Source: DATFKA01 sp042095835 | GTDB taxonomy: Bacteria; Bacteroidota; Bacteroidia; Chitinophagales; Saprospiraceae | Direction: 5' to 3' | DNA length: 18,994 bases | Assembly: GCA_042095835.1 (NCBI GenBank) | Contig: JBELML010000123.1 | Coordinates: 1-18,994 of the forward strand | Shown: positions 8,201-18,680 of the stretch, piece by piece | Position numbering within the stretch: position 1 is the stretch's first letter | Layout: each line of letters begins with the position of its first letter | The notes under the pieces: model-generated | The model's input: only the letters and a program-made list of their open reading frames with translations | The model's database searches: none | Told to the model about the DNA's origin: nothing | Position numbers and translations under genes: made by a program

Positions 8201-9574
8201 CTCAATCAAAGTAGGCTGGAAAGCCTGGATAGAAAGACGGTGCAGGGTTGGTGCACGGTTGAGCAAAATAGGGTGTCCTTTCAAAATATTTTCAAGGATT
8301 TCCCAAATCACTGGATCTTTACGATCTACTAATTTCTTAGCAGATTTAACCGTTTTGACCACTCCACGCTCAATCAACTTTCTAATAACAAAAGGCTTGA
8401 ACAACTCCGCAGCCATACCTTTTGGCAGTCCACATTCGTGAAGCTTCAAAGTAGGTCCTACTACGATAACCGAACGACCAGAGTAATCAACACGCTTACC
8501 CAGTAAGTTTTGACGGAAACGTCCTTGCTTACCTTTCAGGATATCACTTAATGATTTCAATGGACGACCACCTTCTGCTTTAACCGCATTTGATTTTCTT
8601 GAGTTATCAAACAAGGAATCGACTGCTTCTTGAAGCATTCGTTTCTCGTTTCTCAAAATCACCTCAGGAGCTTTAATCTCCAAAAGACGCTTCAGACGGT
8701 TATTACGTATAATCACCCTACGGTAAAGGTCATTCAAATCTGAGCTTGCAAAACGACCACCATCTAAGGGGACCAAAGGTCTCAGCTCCGGTGGAATCAC
8801 TGGCAAGTACTGAATGATAGCCCATTCGGGGCGGTTTTCGATTCTGGTTAGGCCATCACGGAAAGCTTCTACTACACGTAGACGCTTCAATGCCTCAGAC
8901 TTACGTTGCTGAGAAGTCTCATTGGCAGCCTGGTGGCGTAACACGAAAGAGAGTTGATCTAAATCTAAACGCATTAGAAGGTCCCGAACAGCGTCGGCTC
9001 CCATCTTAGCGATAAATTTATTAGGATCATCATCTTCCAACATTTGGTTTTCTGGTGGCAAAGCCTCCAAAATATCCAAGTATTCTTCTTCCGTCAGTAA
9101 ATCCATCTTACTGATTCCCTCATCTTCCTTGACACCTTCCTGGATAACTACGTATCGCTCGTAGTAGATGATGGACTCTAACTTTTTAGAAGAAAGTCCT
9201 AGCAAGTACCCAATTTTGTTAGGTAAAGACTTGAAGAACCAAATATGCACTACTGGTACCACTAACTTAATGTGGCCCATACGCTCTCTACGAACCTTCT
9301 TTTCAGTTACTTCAACCCCACAACGGTCACAAACGATCCCTTTATAGCGGATACGCTTGTATTTGCCACAGTAGCATTCGTAGTCCTTCACTGGACCGAA
9401 GATACGTTCGCAAAACAAACCATCACGCTCCGGCTTATAAGACCGGTAGTTAATCGTTTCTGGTTTTAGTACCTCACCAAAGGAGCGCTCCAAAATATCA
9501 TCTGGAGACGACAAACTGATGGTAATACTTTCAAAGTTTTGCTTTTGAATATGACTTTTCTTTTTAAAAGACAT
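5285..9574 (-). CDS. rpoC: DNA-directed RNA polymerase subunit beta'
   Basis: This is the 1429-residue beta' subunit, which carries the catalytic magnesium of RNA polymerase and clamps the DNA. The N-terminal zinc ribbon has Cys67, Cys69, Cys82 and Cys85. The invariant NADFDGDQMA motif gives the catalytic aspartates Asp475, Asp477 and Asp479. The second zinc site is Cys823, Cys897, Cys904 and Cys907, followed by the trigger-loop region around QSIGEPGTQLT. Length is normal for Bacteroidota and no domain seems broken. ATG 9574 begins MSFKKKSHIQ. It is the last gene of the ribosomal protein and polymerase block, 60 bases after rpoB, and ends at a strong bidirectional terminator. Confidence 0.99.
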   Translation of the reverse strand: MSFKKKSHIQKQNFESITISLSSPDDILERSFGEVLKPETINYRSYKPERDGLFCERIFGPVKDYECYCGKYKRIRYKGIVCDRCGVEVTEKKVRRERMGHIKLVVPVVHIWFFKSLPNKIGYLLGLSSKKLESIIYYERYVVIQEGVKEDEGISKMDLLTEEEYLDILEALPPENQMLEDDDPNKFIAKMGADAVRDLLMRLDLDQLSFVLRHQAANETSQQRKSEALKRLRVVEAFRDGLTRIENRPEWAIIQYLPVIPPELRPLVPLDGGRFASSDLNDLYRRVIIRNNRLKRLLEIKAPEVILRNEKRMLQEAVDSLFDNSRKSNAVKAEGGRPLKSLSDILKGKQGRFRQNLLGKRVDYSGRSVIVVGPTLKLHECGLPKGMAAELFKPFVIRKLIERGVVKTVKSAKKLVDRKDPVIWEILENILKGHPILLNRAPTLHRLSIQAFQPTLIEGKAIQLHPLVCGAFNADFDGDQMAVHVPLSHAAILEAQMLMLASHNMLNPQNGTPITLPSQDMVLGLYYITKERSSTEEIKVKGEGMRFYSAEEVMIAYNEGILDLHAKIKAKVKVEDEEGNLVQRLIDTTTGRVLFNQNVPAQVPYINILLTKKNLKKVIGDVIQRTDFKVTADFLDSIKNLGFLWSFKGGLSFNLGDLITPSNKASTLVQATDEVDEVWDNYNMGLITNNERYNQIIDKWTFADNTITETLMKELSEHKQGFNSVYMMLHSGARGSKQQIKQLCGLRGLMAKPRKSGDTGGAVIENPILSNFVDGLSVLEYFISTHGARKGLADTALKTADAGYLTRRLVDVSQDVVIMQEDCNTLRGMETTALKDNDKVVETLSSRIDGRYALHDIVHPVTDEVIVAADEYISTKAAHYIESEGIETVYIRSVLTCDVKRGVCTKCYGKNMATGRIAEQGDAVGIIAAQSIGEPGTQLTLRTFHVGGIASVAKNESSISSKFEGRLEFDGIKTVKGGDEGNELIVIARTGEIRIYDTDSNKLYSSHYIPYGSTLHVKDGQKIKKGELICEWDPFNAVIITEFGGIAKFESVEEGLTFRIERDDQTGYAEKVIVESKNKRKIPVIHIVSPDGEKLKSYNLPVGAYISIEDGQELSPGEKIVKIPRKLGGIQDITGGLPRVTELFEARNPSNPATVSEIDGVVTFGKIKRGNREVAVTAKDDQKRKYLIGLSKHILVQDGDFVRAGTPLSDGSTAPKDILNIKGPFAVQAYLVNGIQEVYRSQGITINNKHIEVIVRQMMRRVQIEDPGDTIFLEGEAVEKYDFLAQNDWIFDKKIVTDAGDSNKLHIGELVTLRQIREENSYLKRNDLQLIEYRDAVPATSSPILQGITKSSLGTHSWISAASFQETTKVLSTAAIGAKMDYLSGLKENVIVGKRIPAGTGMRRFNDIYVNSKEIQERIEARRAQYELE

Positions 9575-9598
9575 AGTTGAACGAGGTATTAATGATTA

Positions 9599-9625
9599 TT
9601 TCCGGACCATACAGTGGTCCGGAAA
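9599..9625 (-). promoter_or_regulatory. Hairpin in the rpoB-rpoC spacer
   Basis: Eleven perfectly paired bases, TTTCCGGACCA and TGGTCCGGAAA, enclose a five-base loop in the 60-base spacer. In the transcribed (minus) direction the stem is followed by TAATCATTAATAC, not a U-run, so it is unlikely to be a full intrinsic terminator. An RNA-processing or mRNA-stability element is more plausible; this is inferred from position. Confidence 0.6.
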
Positions 9626-9634
9626 AAATTAGTT

Positions 9635-13459
<3,825 letters not shown>

Positions 13460-13576
13460 CTGCAATTTATTTATTTACCGACTGTCTCTTTCAAACAAAA
13501 AATGAGGTCAGCAACTGATAATAACAATTTGGGTACCCCTAAAAGTTCACTACCAGCTTGCTTTTTATGATAAATA

Positions 13577-13616
13577 TTCCAGAAAGAGGAAAAATTTACC
13601 AGAAAGTACAAAAATT
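13577..13616. repeat. Two 20-bp tandem repeat units upstream of rpoB
   Basis: Units 13577-13596 and 13597-13616 match at 16 of 20 positions, sharing CCAGAAAG and an AAAAATT tail. The period of 20 bp is close to two helical turns, so the sites would face the same side of the DNA. They lie 118-157 bases upstream of the rpoB start. A paired regulator site or a leader RNA motif is possible, as is a chance duplication in A/T-rich DNA. Confidence 0.5.
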
Positions 13617-13660
13617 CTACGTTTTAGGAGAGAATGAATGTACTTGATTATACGACGATA

Positions 13661-13692
13661 GGCTTAGGGCGTTGCACGCAACGCTCTAAGCC
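13661..13692 (-). promoter_or_regulatory. Hairpin in the rplL-rpoB spacer
   Basis: Two 14-base arms (13661-13674 and 13679-13692) pair with one mismatch around a four-base loop; the stem includes GGCTTAG/CTAAGCC and GCGTTG/CAACGC. It begins 53 bases after the rplL stop in the transcribed direction. The downstream sequence TATCGTCGTATAATC has no U-run, so complete termination is unlikely. E. coli has an attenuator and an RNase III site in the same spacer, and this hairpin may be an analogue. Confidence 0.6.
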
Positions 13693-13745
13693 TTTCACAG
13701 ATCCAAAAGTAAAGCAAAAGGCAATACTTTTGGAGAACAGTAGTC

Positions 13746-14132
13746 TTACTTCAATTCGACAGAAGCACCAACTGCTTCTAACTTCTCTTTCAACTCTTCA
13801 GCTTCAGCTTTAGGGATACCAGATTTAACTGGACCAGGAGCTCCGTCTACTAATTCTTTAGCCTCTTTAAGACCAACACCTAAGATTGTTTTTACTTCTT
13901 TAACAACCTTCAACTTAGCAGCACCTGCAGAAGTTAAGATAACATCGAATTCTGTTTGCTCAGCAGCAGCTTCTCCACCACCTGCAGCAGCACCGCCAGC
14001 AGCAGCTACAGCAACAGGAGCAGCAGCAGCAGGTTCGATACCGTACTCATCCTTAAGGATAGTAGCAAGATCAGTTACTTCTTTAATTGTTAGATTTACT
14101 AATTGTTCTGCGATAGCATTCAAATCAGCCAT
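13746..14132 (-). CDS. rplL: 50S ribosomal protein L7/L12
   Basis: This 128-residue acidic stalk protein binds L10 as dimers and recruits translation factors such as EF-Tu and EF-G to the ribosome. Residues 1-33 form the helical dimerisation and L10-binding domain. An Ala/Gly-rich hinge follows at about 34-58. The C-terminal factor-binding domain from about 60 contains the conserved KTILGVGLKEAKELVDGAP stretch. The length is normal. It lies 108 bases after rplJ, and the long spacers on both sides fit its need to be made in several copies per ribosome. Confidence 0.99.
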   Translation of the reverse strand: MADLNAIAEQLVNLTIKEVTDLATILKDEYGIEPAAAAPVAVAAAGGAAAGGGEAAAEQTEFDVILTSAGAAKLKVVKEVKTILGVGLKEAKELVDGAPGPVKSGIPKAEAEELKEKLEAVGASVELK

Positions 14133-14240
14133 GATAATAATTTTTTCTACGTTAAACCATTAATGAATAATGGTGCGCAACATAATTTATGGATGCGATA
14201 TTCCGCTCACATGGAATACCGTGGAAGCCATGATTAATAA
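14133..14240 (-). promoter_or_regulatory. Structured spacer between rplJ and rplL
   Basis: This 108-base spacer contains two hairpins. One pairs ACCATTA (14156-14162) with TAATGGT (14168-14174) around a five-base loop, just upstream of the rplL start. The other pairs TATTCC (14199-14204) with GGAATA (14213-14218). Neither has a U-tail on the transcribed strand. They could affect rplL translation or mRNA stability, which is inference. Confidence 0.4.
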
Positions 14241-14801
14241 TTAATTTCCTTTCTTTTCGATACCTTTCAACAAAGCCATCATAGTATCTGGTCCAGATTT
14301 CACTAAACCGATCAACTTCTGCTCTGGTCCTTTGAGTAAAGTAACCAAGTTTTTGGCAGGGCTTTGTAGTAGAGTAACTAATTCGCCAATAAGATCTTCT
14401 TTGGACTTTAGTTTAGTCAAGAACTCTAATTGGTCATCACCTTTGATAATATCCGAATCAATGTAAGCTACCTTTAGGCGAGGTATCTCACCATCTTTAC
14501 CACGGTATTCTTTCAATATTTCTGCAGGTTTTTTACCTGTTTCAGAAAATAATACCGCTGAAGGACCTACAAGATCGTCATATAATCCTTGATATGCCGT
14601 GTCAGAGACACGCTCCAATGCTTTCTGGATCAAAGTATTTTTGATCACGTGCATTTCAATTTCATTTTCAAAGCACTTTCTACGAAAATCATTCGTTTCT
14701 GAGACGGTCATTGAAGTAAAATCTGTCACATAGAAAAATTTTGCTCCCTCAAACTTTACCGCTAAATCTTCGATTAGTGCTGTCTTTTCTGCTTTAGTCA
14801 T
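14241..14801 (-). CDS. rplJ: 50S ribosomal protein L10
   Basis: L10 anchors the L7/L12 dimers to the 23S rRNA near L11. This 186-residue protein has the usual N-terminal globular domain, with FFYVTDFTSMTV and HVIKNTLIQKAL typical of the family, followed by a C-terminal helix that binds L7/L12, rich in repeated leucine-based turns (LVTLLQSPAKNLVTLL). Length is near the usual 165-190. The gene starts 18 bases after rplA, so there is no room for an L10-type leader RNA directly before it; any autoregulatory site must lie elsewhere. Confidence 0.98.
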   Translation of the reverse strand: MTKAEKTALIEDLAVKFEGAKFFYVTDFTSMTVSETNDFRRKCFENEIEMHVIKNTLIQKALERVSDTAYQGLYDDLVGPSAVLFSETGKKPAEILKEYRGKDGEIPRLKVAYIDSDIIKGDDQLEFLTKLKSKEDLIGELVTLLQSPAKNLVTLLKGPEQKLIGLVKSGPDTMMALLKGIEKKGN

Positions 14802-14819
14802 CGCCGCAAAATTTTAGAA

Positions 14820-15512
14820 TTAACGAATAGATTTCGTATCTATCTTGATACCAGGACTCATTGTACTAGCAACAGTGACAGATCTCATATAAATACCTTT
14901 CGCACTAGAAGGTTTCATTCTTTGTAGCGTCCCCAAAAGCTCCAGTGCATTCTCTACCAACTGATTAGGTTCGAAAGAAACACGGCCCACAGAAGAATGG
15001 ATGATACCATACTTATCTACACGAAATGAAATTTTACCTTTCTTCACATCAGCTACAGCTGCACCAACATTTGGCGTTACGGTACCTGTCTTTGGGTTAG
15101 GCATTAAGCCACGAGGTCCTAATACACGACCTAGACGACCTACTTTAGCCATAGTCTGTGGCATTGCCACTACTACATCAAAGTCTAACCAACCACCTTG
15201 TACTTTACTAATCAATTCATCTAAGCCTACCTCATCAGCACCAGCTTCTTTTGCTTCAGCTTCTTTGTCAGGTGTACAAAAAACGATTACTCTTTTTGAT
15301 TTACCTGTACCATTCGGTAAAGCAGCTGTACCTCTGATTGCTTGATCTGCTTTTCTTGGGTCTACACCTAACTTCACGTGTACATCGACAGATGCATCGA
15401 ATTTAGTAGTATTAACCTCTTTGACTAGAGCCATCGCCTCGTCGATAGAATACAGTTTATTCTGATCGACTTTTTTCTCGGCTTCAGCTCTTTTCTTACC
15501 AACTTTTGCCAT
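14820..15512 (-). CDS. rplA: 50S ribosomal protein L1
   Basis: L1 forms the mobile stalk at the E-site that helps release deacylated tRNA, and in several bacteria it represses its own operon by binding the rplK leader mRNA. The 230-residue sequence has the normal length and the L1 signature LGPRGLMPNPKTGT at 131-144. The basic N-terminus and the central FDVVVAMPQTM segment also fit. It begins at ATG 15512, 64 bases after rplK, and is followed closely by rplJ. Confidence 0.99.
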   Translation of the reverse strand: MAKVGKKRAEAEKKVDQNKLYSIDEAMALVKEVNTTKFDASVDVHVKLGVDPRKADQAIRGTAALPNGTGKSKRVIVFCTPDKEAEAKEAGADEVGLDELISKVQGGWLDFDVVVAMPQTMAKVGRLGRVLGPRGLMPNPKTGTVTPNVGAAVADVKKGKISFRVDKYGIIHSSVGRVSFEPNQLVENALELLGTLQRMKPSSAKGIYMRSVTVASTMSPGIKIDTKSIR

Positions 15513-15576
15513 ATGCTTAAAATTTAAGGTCCTAACGTCATTTTATTCAAATGACTCCCTTGCTAATAATTATAGA

Positions 15577-16035
15577 TTATCCTTCTGTAGTAGCTTCACC
15601 CCAAGGAGGTGTACCTTCTATAGTTATGCCCAAACTTCTGGCAGTACCAGCTACCATTTTCATACCTGACTCTACTGTAAAGCAGTTAAGGTCTGGCATT
15701 TTGTTTTCGGTGATAGCTCTTACTTGATCCCAAGTCACTGTACCTACTTTAATACGATTAGACTCTGCAGATCCTGACTTGACCTTGGCAGCTTCCTTCA
15801 ATTGGATTGCAGCAGGAGGTGTCTTGATGATAAAGTCAAAAGACTTATCTTTAAAAACGGTAATGATTACCGGAAGTACTTTACCTGGGCTATCTTGTGT
15901 TTTAGCGTTAAAGCGCTTACAAAATTCCATGATATTCACACCCTTCGCACCAAGAGCAGGACCTACCGGAGGAGCCGGGTTGGCCTGTCCACCTTTCACC
16001 TGAAGTTTGATCAGCGTTTCGACTTCTTTAGCCAT
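15577..16035 (-). CDS. rplK: 50S ribosomal protein L11
   Basis: L11 binds the GTPase-associated region of 23S rRNA, next to the L10-L7/L12 stalk. The start is ATG 16035, giving MAKEVETLIK and 152 residues. The open frame continues to a GTG at 16086, but those 17 extra residues are unlike L11 and overlap a leader hairpin. Family marks are PAPPVGPALG at 20-29 in the proline-rich thiostrepton-site region, KTPP at 71-74, and the C-terminal signature around MVAGTARSLGI. The tail after that signature is a few residues longer than usual. It heads the rplKAJL part of the block and follows nusG after a 118-base leader. Confidence 0.98.
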   Translation of the reverse strand: MAKEVETLIKLQVKGGQANPAPPVGPALGAKGVNIMEFCKRFNAKTQDSPGKVLPVIITVFKDKSFDFIIKTPPAAIQLKEAAKVKSGSAESNRIKVGTVTWDQVRAITENKMPDLNCFTVESGMKMVAGTARSLGITIEGTPPWGEATTEG

Positions 16036-16077
16036 TTTATTGCGTTTTATTGCTTTTGATAAGAACCTAGTGAAGCA

Positions 16078-16096
16078 ATTCCACACGCTGTGGAAT
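16078..16096 (-). promoter_or_regulatory. Hairpin in the rplK leader
   Basis: ATTCCACA (16078-16085) and TGTGGAAT (16089-16096) form a perfect 8-bp stem with a three-base CGC loop, ending 42 bases before the rplK start. There is no U-tail on the transcribed strand. The position is where an L1 autoregulatory site would be expected, but I cannot confirm the L1-binding internal loop by eye. Confidence 0.5.
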
Positions 16097-16153
16097 CTAA
16101 GCGCTTATCCTTAAGTATAATTGTTGTGTAACAGCTCTCTTAAAATTGGACAA

Positions 16154-16705
16154 TCAGGTTTGCTTTTCAACCTGCATAAAGTTCAACTCTACCTCTGTAC
16201 CTCGGCCGAAAATCTTTACGATTACTTTCAGCTTTTTCTTCTCTTCGTTCACCTCCTGAATATCACCCACAAACTCACTGAATGGACCATCAATAATCTT
16301 GACGGTTTCTCCAATTATGAATGGTTCTATCATAGACTCCCCTGCCTCTTGAGATTCATCTACTTTTCCAAGCAGACGATTCGCTTCAGCATCCCTCATG
16401 GGCACCGGATTGGTTTTCCCCAAGAAGTGAATGACATTAGTAATATTAGCAATAGTCTGAATAATCTCTCCAGAAAATTTACTTTGGACAGCTTCTACAA
16501 GAATATATCCAGGTAAAATATTTCGCTCAGAGATTACCTTTTTTCCATTACGAATCTTGTAAACTTTCTCAGTGGGTACAAGGATCTGAGTGACGATAGC
16601 CTCCCATTTATTGATCTCTATCTCCTTCTCGATGCGCTCTTTGATTTTGCGCTCCTTGCCACTAATAACTCTTAAAGAGTACCATTTTGTAGATTCGTCA
16701 GCCAT
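16154..16705 (-). CDS. nusG: Transcription elongation and termination factor NusG
   Basis: NusG binds the clamp of RNA polymerase, promotes processive elongation and links transcription to Rho or the ribosome. In this 183-residue protein the NGN domain spans about 7-110: KWYSLRVISGKE, then the conserved NILPGYILVE with PGY at 65-67. A short linker leads to the C-terminal KOW domain from about 131 (IGETVKIIDGPF). Length is normal. It sits 13 bases after secE, the usual pairing, and is probably translated from the same mRNA. Confidence 0.98.
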   Translation of the reverse strand: MADESTKWYSLRVISGKERKIKERIEKEIEINKWEAIVTQILVPTEKVYKIRNGKKVISERNILPGYILVEAVQSKFSGEIIQTIANITNVIHFLGKTNPVPMRDAEANRLLGKVDESQEAGESMIEPFIIGETVKIIDGPFSEFVGDIQEVNEEKKKLKVIVKIFGRGTEVELNFMQVEKQT

Positions 16706-16718
16706 GTGCTTTTACTAA

Positions 16719-16907
16719 TTAAATTCCGTAAATTAGGTCCAAAGCCGTTCGTGATATTGCATCCATCACGAAAATGATTAGGGCCAAAATAATTGATGCT
16801 ACAATAACCAATACAGTACTACTCTGAAGGTTAGGCCAAGTAGGCCAAGTCACCTTATTGATCAACTCATTGTAGCTATCCTTAATGTAAAGAACCAGTT
16901 TATCCAT
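16719..16907 (-). CDS. secE: Preprotein translocase subunit SecE
   Basis: SecE stabilises SecY in the SecYEG protein channel of the cytoplasmic membrane. This is the short, single-span form: 62 residues, an amphipathic N-terminal helix, the conserved VTWPTW hinge (WPT at 21-23) and one membrane segment at about 31-49. It starts at ATG 16907, after tRNA-Trp and a terminator-like hairpin, and is followed closely by nusG. Confidence 0.97.
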   Translation of the reverse strand: MDKLVLYIKDSYNELINKVTWPTWPNLQSSTVLVIVASIILALIIFVMDAISRTALDLIYGI

Positions 16908-16970
16908 CTTTCCTACAATTCAAAGGTTCTAAGCAAAGTCCAGAAGAATACCCTCTGCCCTTTACTTTAT

Positions 16971-17003
16971 AAAACAAATTGTGAGTCTCTTTAACTCACA
17001 ATT
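16971..17003 (-). terminator. Terminator-like hairpin between tRNA-Trp and secE
   Basis: AATTGTGAGT (16977-16986) and ACTCACAATT (16994-17003) form a perfect 10-bp stem with a seven-base loop. In the minus direction the stem is followed by TGTTTTAT, a modest U-rich tail. It starts 10 bases beyond the 3' end of tRNA-Trp, so it probably ends or attenuates the tRNA transcript before secE. Confidence 0.6.
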
Positions 17004-17013
17004 CAAGTTGTTG

Positions 17014-17086
17014 CACGGGCAGTAGGACTTGAACCCACAACCTACGGTTTTGGAGACCGTCGCTCTGCCAGTTGAGCTATGCCCGT
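17014..17086 (-). tRNA. tRNA-Trp (anticodon CCA)
   Basis: The 73-base cloverleaf is complete on the minus strand. The acceptor pairs ACGGGCA with TGCCCGT, the anticodon stem is ACGGT/ACCGT around the loop CTCCAAA, and the T loop contains TTCAAGT. The anticodon occupies 17051-17053. The discriminator is G, followed by CAA, so the CCA end is not encoded. It lies between the tuf terminator and secE. Confidence 0.97.
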
Positions 17087-17092
17087 AGGGCG

Positions 17093-17133
17093 AAAAAGAG
17101 CTACCCATCAATTTACAAGATGAGCAACTCTTT
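17093..17133 (-). terminator. Intrinsic terminator after tuf
   Basis: Arms 17119-17133 and 17095-17109 form a 15-bp stem with a nine-base loop, followed in the minus direction by U residues (CUCUUUUU). Three pairs are G-U wobbles on the minus-strand RNA; on the plus strand they would be mismatches, so the structure is directional and belongs to tuf. It lies only six bases before the 5' end of tRNA-Trp. Confidence 0.8.
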
Positions 17134-17156
17134 CAAGCCTTTATCATTAGATGATA

Positions 17157-18353
17157 TTATTTGATAATTTCAGTAACCTGACCTGCACCTACTGTACGTC
17201 CACCTTCACGGATCGCGAAACGAAGACCTTTCTCCATTGCAATAGGGTTGATCAATTTCACTTCCAGTGCTACGTTATCACCAGGCATTACCATTTCTAC
17301 TCCTCCAGGAAGTGTAACATCACCTGTTACATCCGTTGTACGGAAGTAAAACTGTGGGCGGTAGCCGTTGAAGAATGGTGTGTGACGACCACCTTCATCT
17401 TTAGATAATACGTAAACCTCACATTTGAAGTGGGTATGTGGTTTAACAGTTCCCGGAGCACAGATAACCATTCCACGCTTGATATCTGCTTTCTCAATAC
17501 CACGTAATAGGATACCAGCATTATCACCAGCCTCACCACGAGTTAAAATCTTACGGAACATCTCTACACCTGTTACAGTTGAAGTCAATGGCTTCGCATC
17601 TTCAGGCATCATACCGATGATCTCGACTGGATTACCAGTCTCAATAACTCCACGCTCGATACGACCAGTAGCTACTGTACCACGTCCTGTGATAGAGAAC
17701 ACGTCCTCGATAGGCATCAAGAAAGGCTTGTCAGTTACACGTACAGGCTCAGGAATTTCAGAATCTACTGCTGCCATAAGCTCCATAATCTTAGCAACTG
17801 CACCATCATCACCTTCAAGTGCTTTCAATGCAGAACCTTGAACGATAGCAGCATCGTCACCATTGAATTCGTACTGATCCAATAGTTCACGAACTTCCAT
17901 TTCTACCAACTCAAGCATTTCTTCATCATCAACAAGGTCAACCTTGTTCATGAAAACTACAATCTGAGGAACACCTACCTGGCGAGCCAAAAGAATGTGC
18001 TCACGAGTTTGAGGCATTGGTCCGTCAGTAGCAGCTACTACTAGGATGGCACCGTCCATTTGTGCAGCACCCGTTACCATGTTTTTAACGTAATCTGCGT
18101 GACCTGGACAGTCAACGTGCGCATAGTGACGATTTTCTGTTTCGTACTCTACGTGTGCAGTGTTAATAGTGATACCACGCTCTCTTTCTTCAGGCGCACC
18201 ATCAATAGCATCATAATCTTTCTTTTCAGCAAGACCTTGATTTGCTAATACAGTTGTGATTGCTGCAGTTAGAGTAGTTTTACCGTGGTCTACGTGACCG
18301 ATCGTACCTATGTTTACGTGCGGTTTCGATCTTTCGAATGTTTCCTTAGCCAT
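17157..18353 (-). CDS. tuf: Translation elongation factor Tu
   Basis: EF-Tu delivers aminoacyl-tRNA to the ribosomal A site as a GTP complex. All GTPase motifs are present in the 398-residue protein: GHVDHGKT at 19-26, Thr62 in the switch I RGITI, DCPGH at 81-85 (with the catalytic His85), NKVD at 136-139 and SAL at 174-176. Domains 2 and 3 follow, from about 210 and 305. Length is normal. ATG 18353 gives MAKETFERSK. The gene lies between tRNA genes, as is common in Bacteroidota, and ends at a directional terminator. Confidence 0.99.
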   Translation of the reverse strand: MAKETFERSKPHVNIGTIGHVDHGKTTLTAAITTVLANQGLAEKKDYDAIDGAPEERERGITINTAHVEYETENRHYAHVDCPGHADYVKNMVTGAAQMDGAILVVAATDGPMPQTREHILLARQVGVPQIVVFMNKVDLVDDEEMLELVEMEVRELLDQYEFNGDDAAIVQGSALKALEGDDGAVAKIMELMAAVDSEIPEPVRVTDKPFLMPIEDVFSITGRGTVATGRIERGVIETGNPVEIIGMMPEDAKPLTSTVTGVEMFRKILTRGEAGDNAGILLRGIEKADIKRGMVICAPGTVKPHTHFKCEVYVLSKDEGGRHTPFFNGYRPQFYFRTTDVTGDVTLPGGVEMVMPGDNVALEVKLINPIAMEKGLRFAIREGGRTVGAGQVTEIIK

Positions 18354-18404
18354 CAGTATAAAATTTTGGATATAAATTTAATTACGAATCAATGCATTCA
18401 CTGG

Positions 18405-18476
<72 letters not shown>

Positions 18477-18497
18477 ATTTGCCAATAAGGCTCAATC

Positions 18498-18598
18498 GCT
18501 TACCTACCATTGGAAAGTAAGCAATACAGCACCTCTAAATGGCACTACAATCAAAATTTAGGCGATTACTTTTCCGATGGCTGTCGGTAGGAAATCGC
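18498..18598. repeat. Inverted-repeat structure in the tRNA-Thr/tRNA-Gly spacer
   Basis: GCTTAC (18498-18503) pairs with GTAAGC (18517-18522), and GCGATT (18562-18567) pairs with AATCGC (18593-18598). The two hairpins are also loosely complementary to each other: CCTACC and ATTGGAAAGTAA on the left against TTACTTTTCCGAT and GGTAGG on the right. Alternative pairings are therefore possible in the tRNA precursor. No U-tail marks a terminator. The rest of the spacer shows nothing recognisable. Confidence 0.35.
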
Positions 18599-18607
18599 AT
18601 AAATTTG

Positions 18608-18680
18608 AGCGGGAGACGAGATTCGAACCCGCGACCCTCAGCTTGGAAGGCTGATGCTCTACCAACTGAGCTACTCCCGC
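18608..18680 (-). tRNA. tRNA-Gly (anticodon UCC)
   Basis: The 73-base cloverleaf has acceptor GCGGGAG/CTCCCGC, anticodon stem TCAGC/GCTGA with loop CTTCCAA, and a T loop with GGTTCGAAT. The discriminator is T, followed by CAA, so CCA must be added after transcription. It lies between tRNA-Tyr and tRNA-Thr(GGU) in the same orientation. Confidence 0.97.

Noticed and set aside
13460..13465. TTG start for rpoB two codons upstream
   Set aside because: ATG 13459 lies immediately downstream and gives a normal beta N-terminus; nothing favours the TTG.
16036..16086. Extended rplK reading frame from a GTG at 16086
   Set aside because: The extra 17 residues do not resemble L11, while MAKEVETLIK from ATG 16035 is a typical L11 N-terminus. 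The extension overlaps a leader hairpin.
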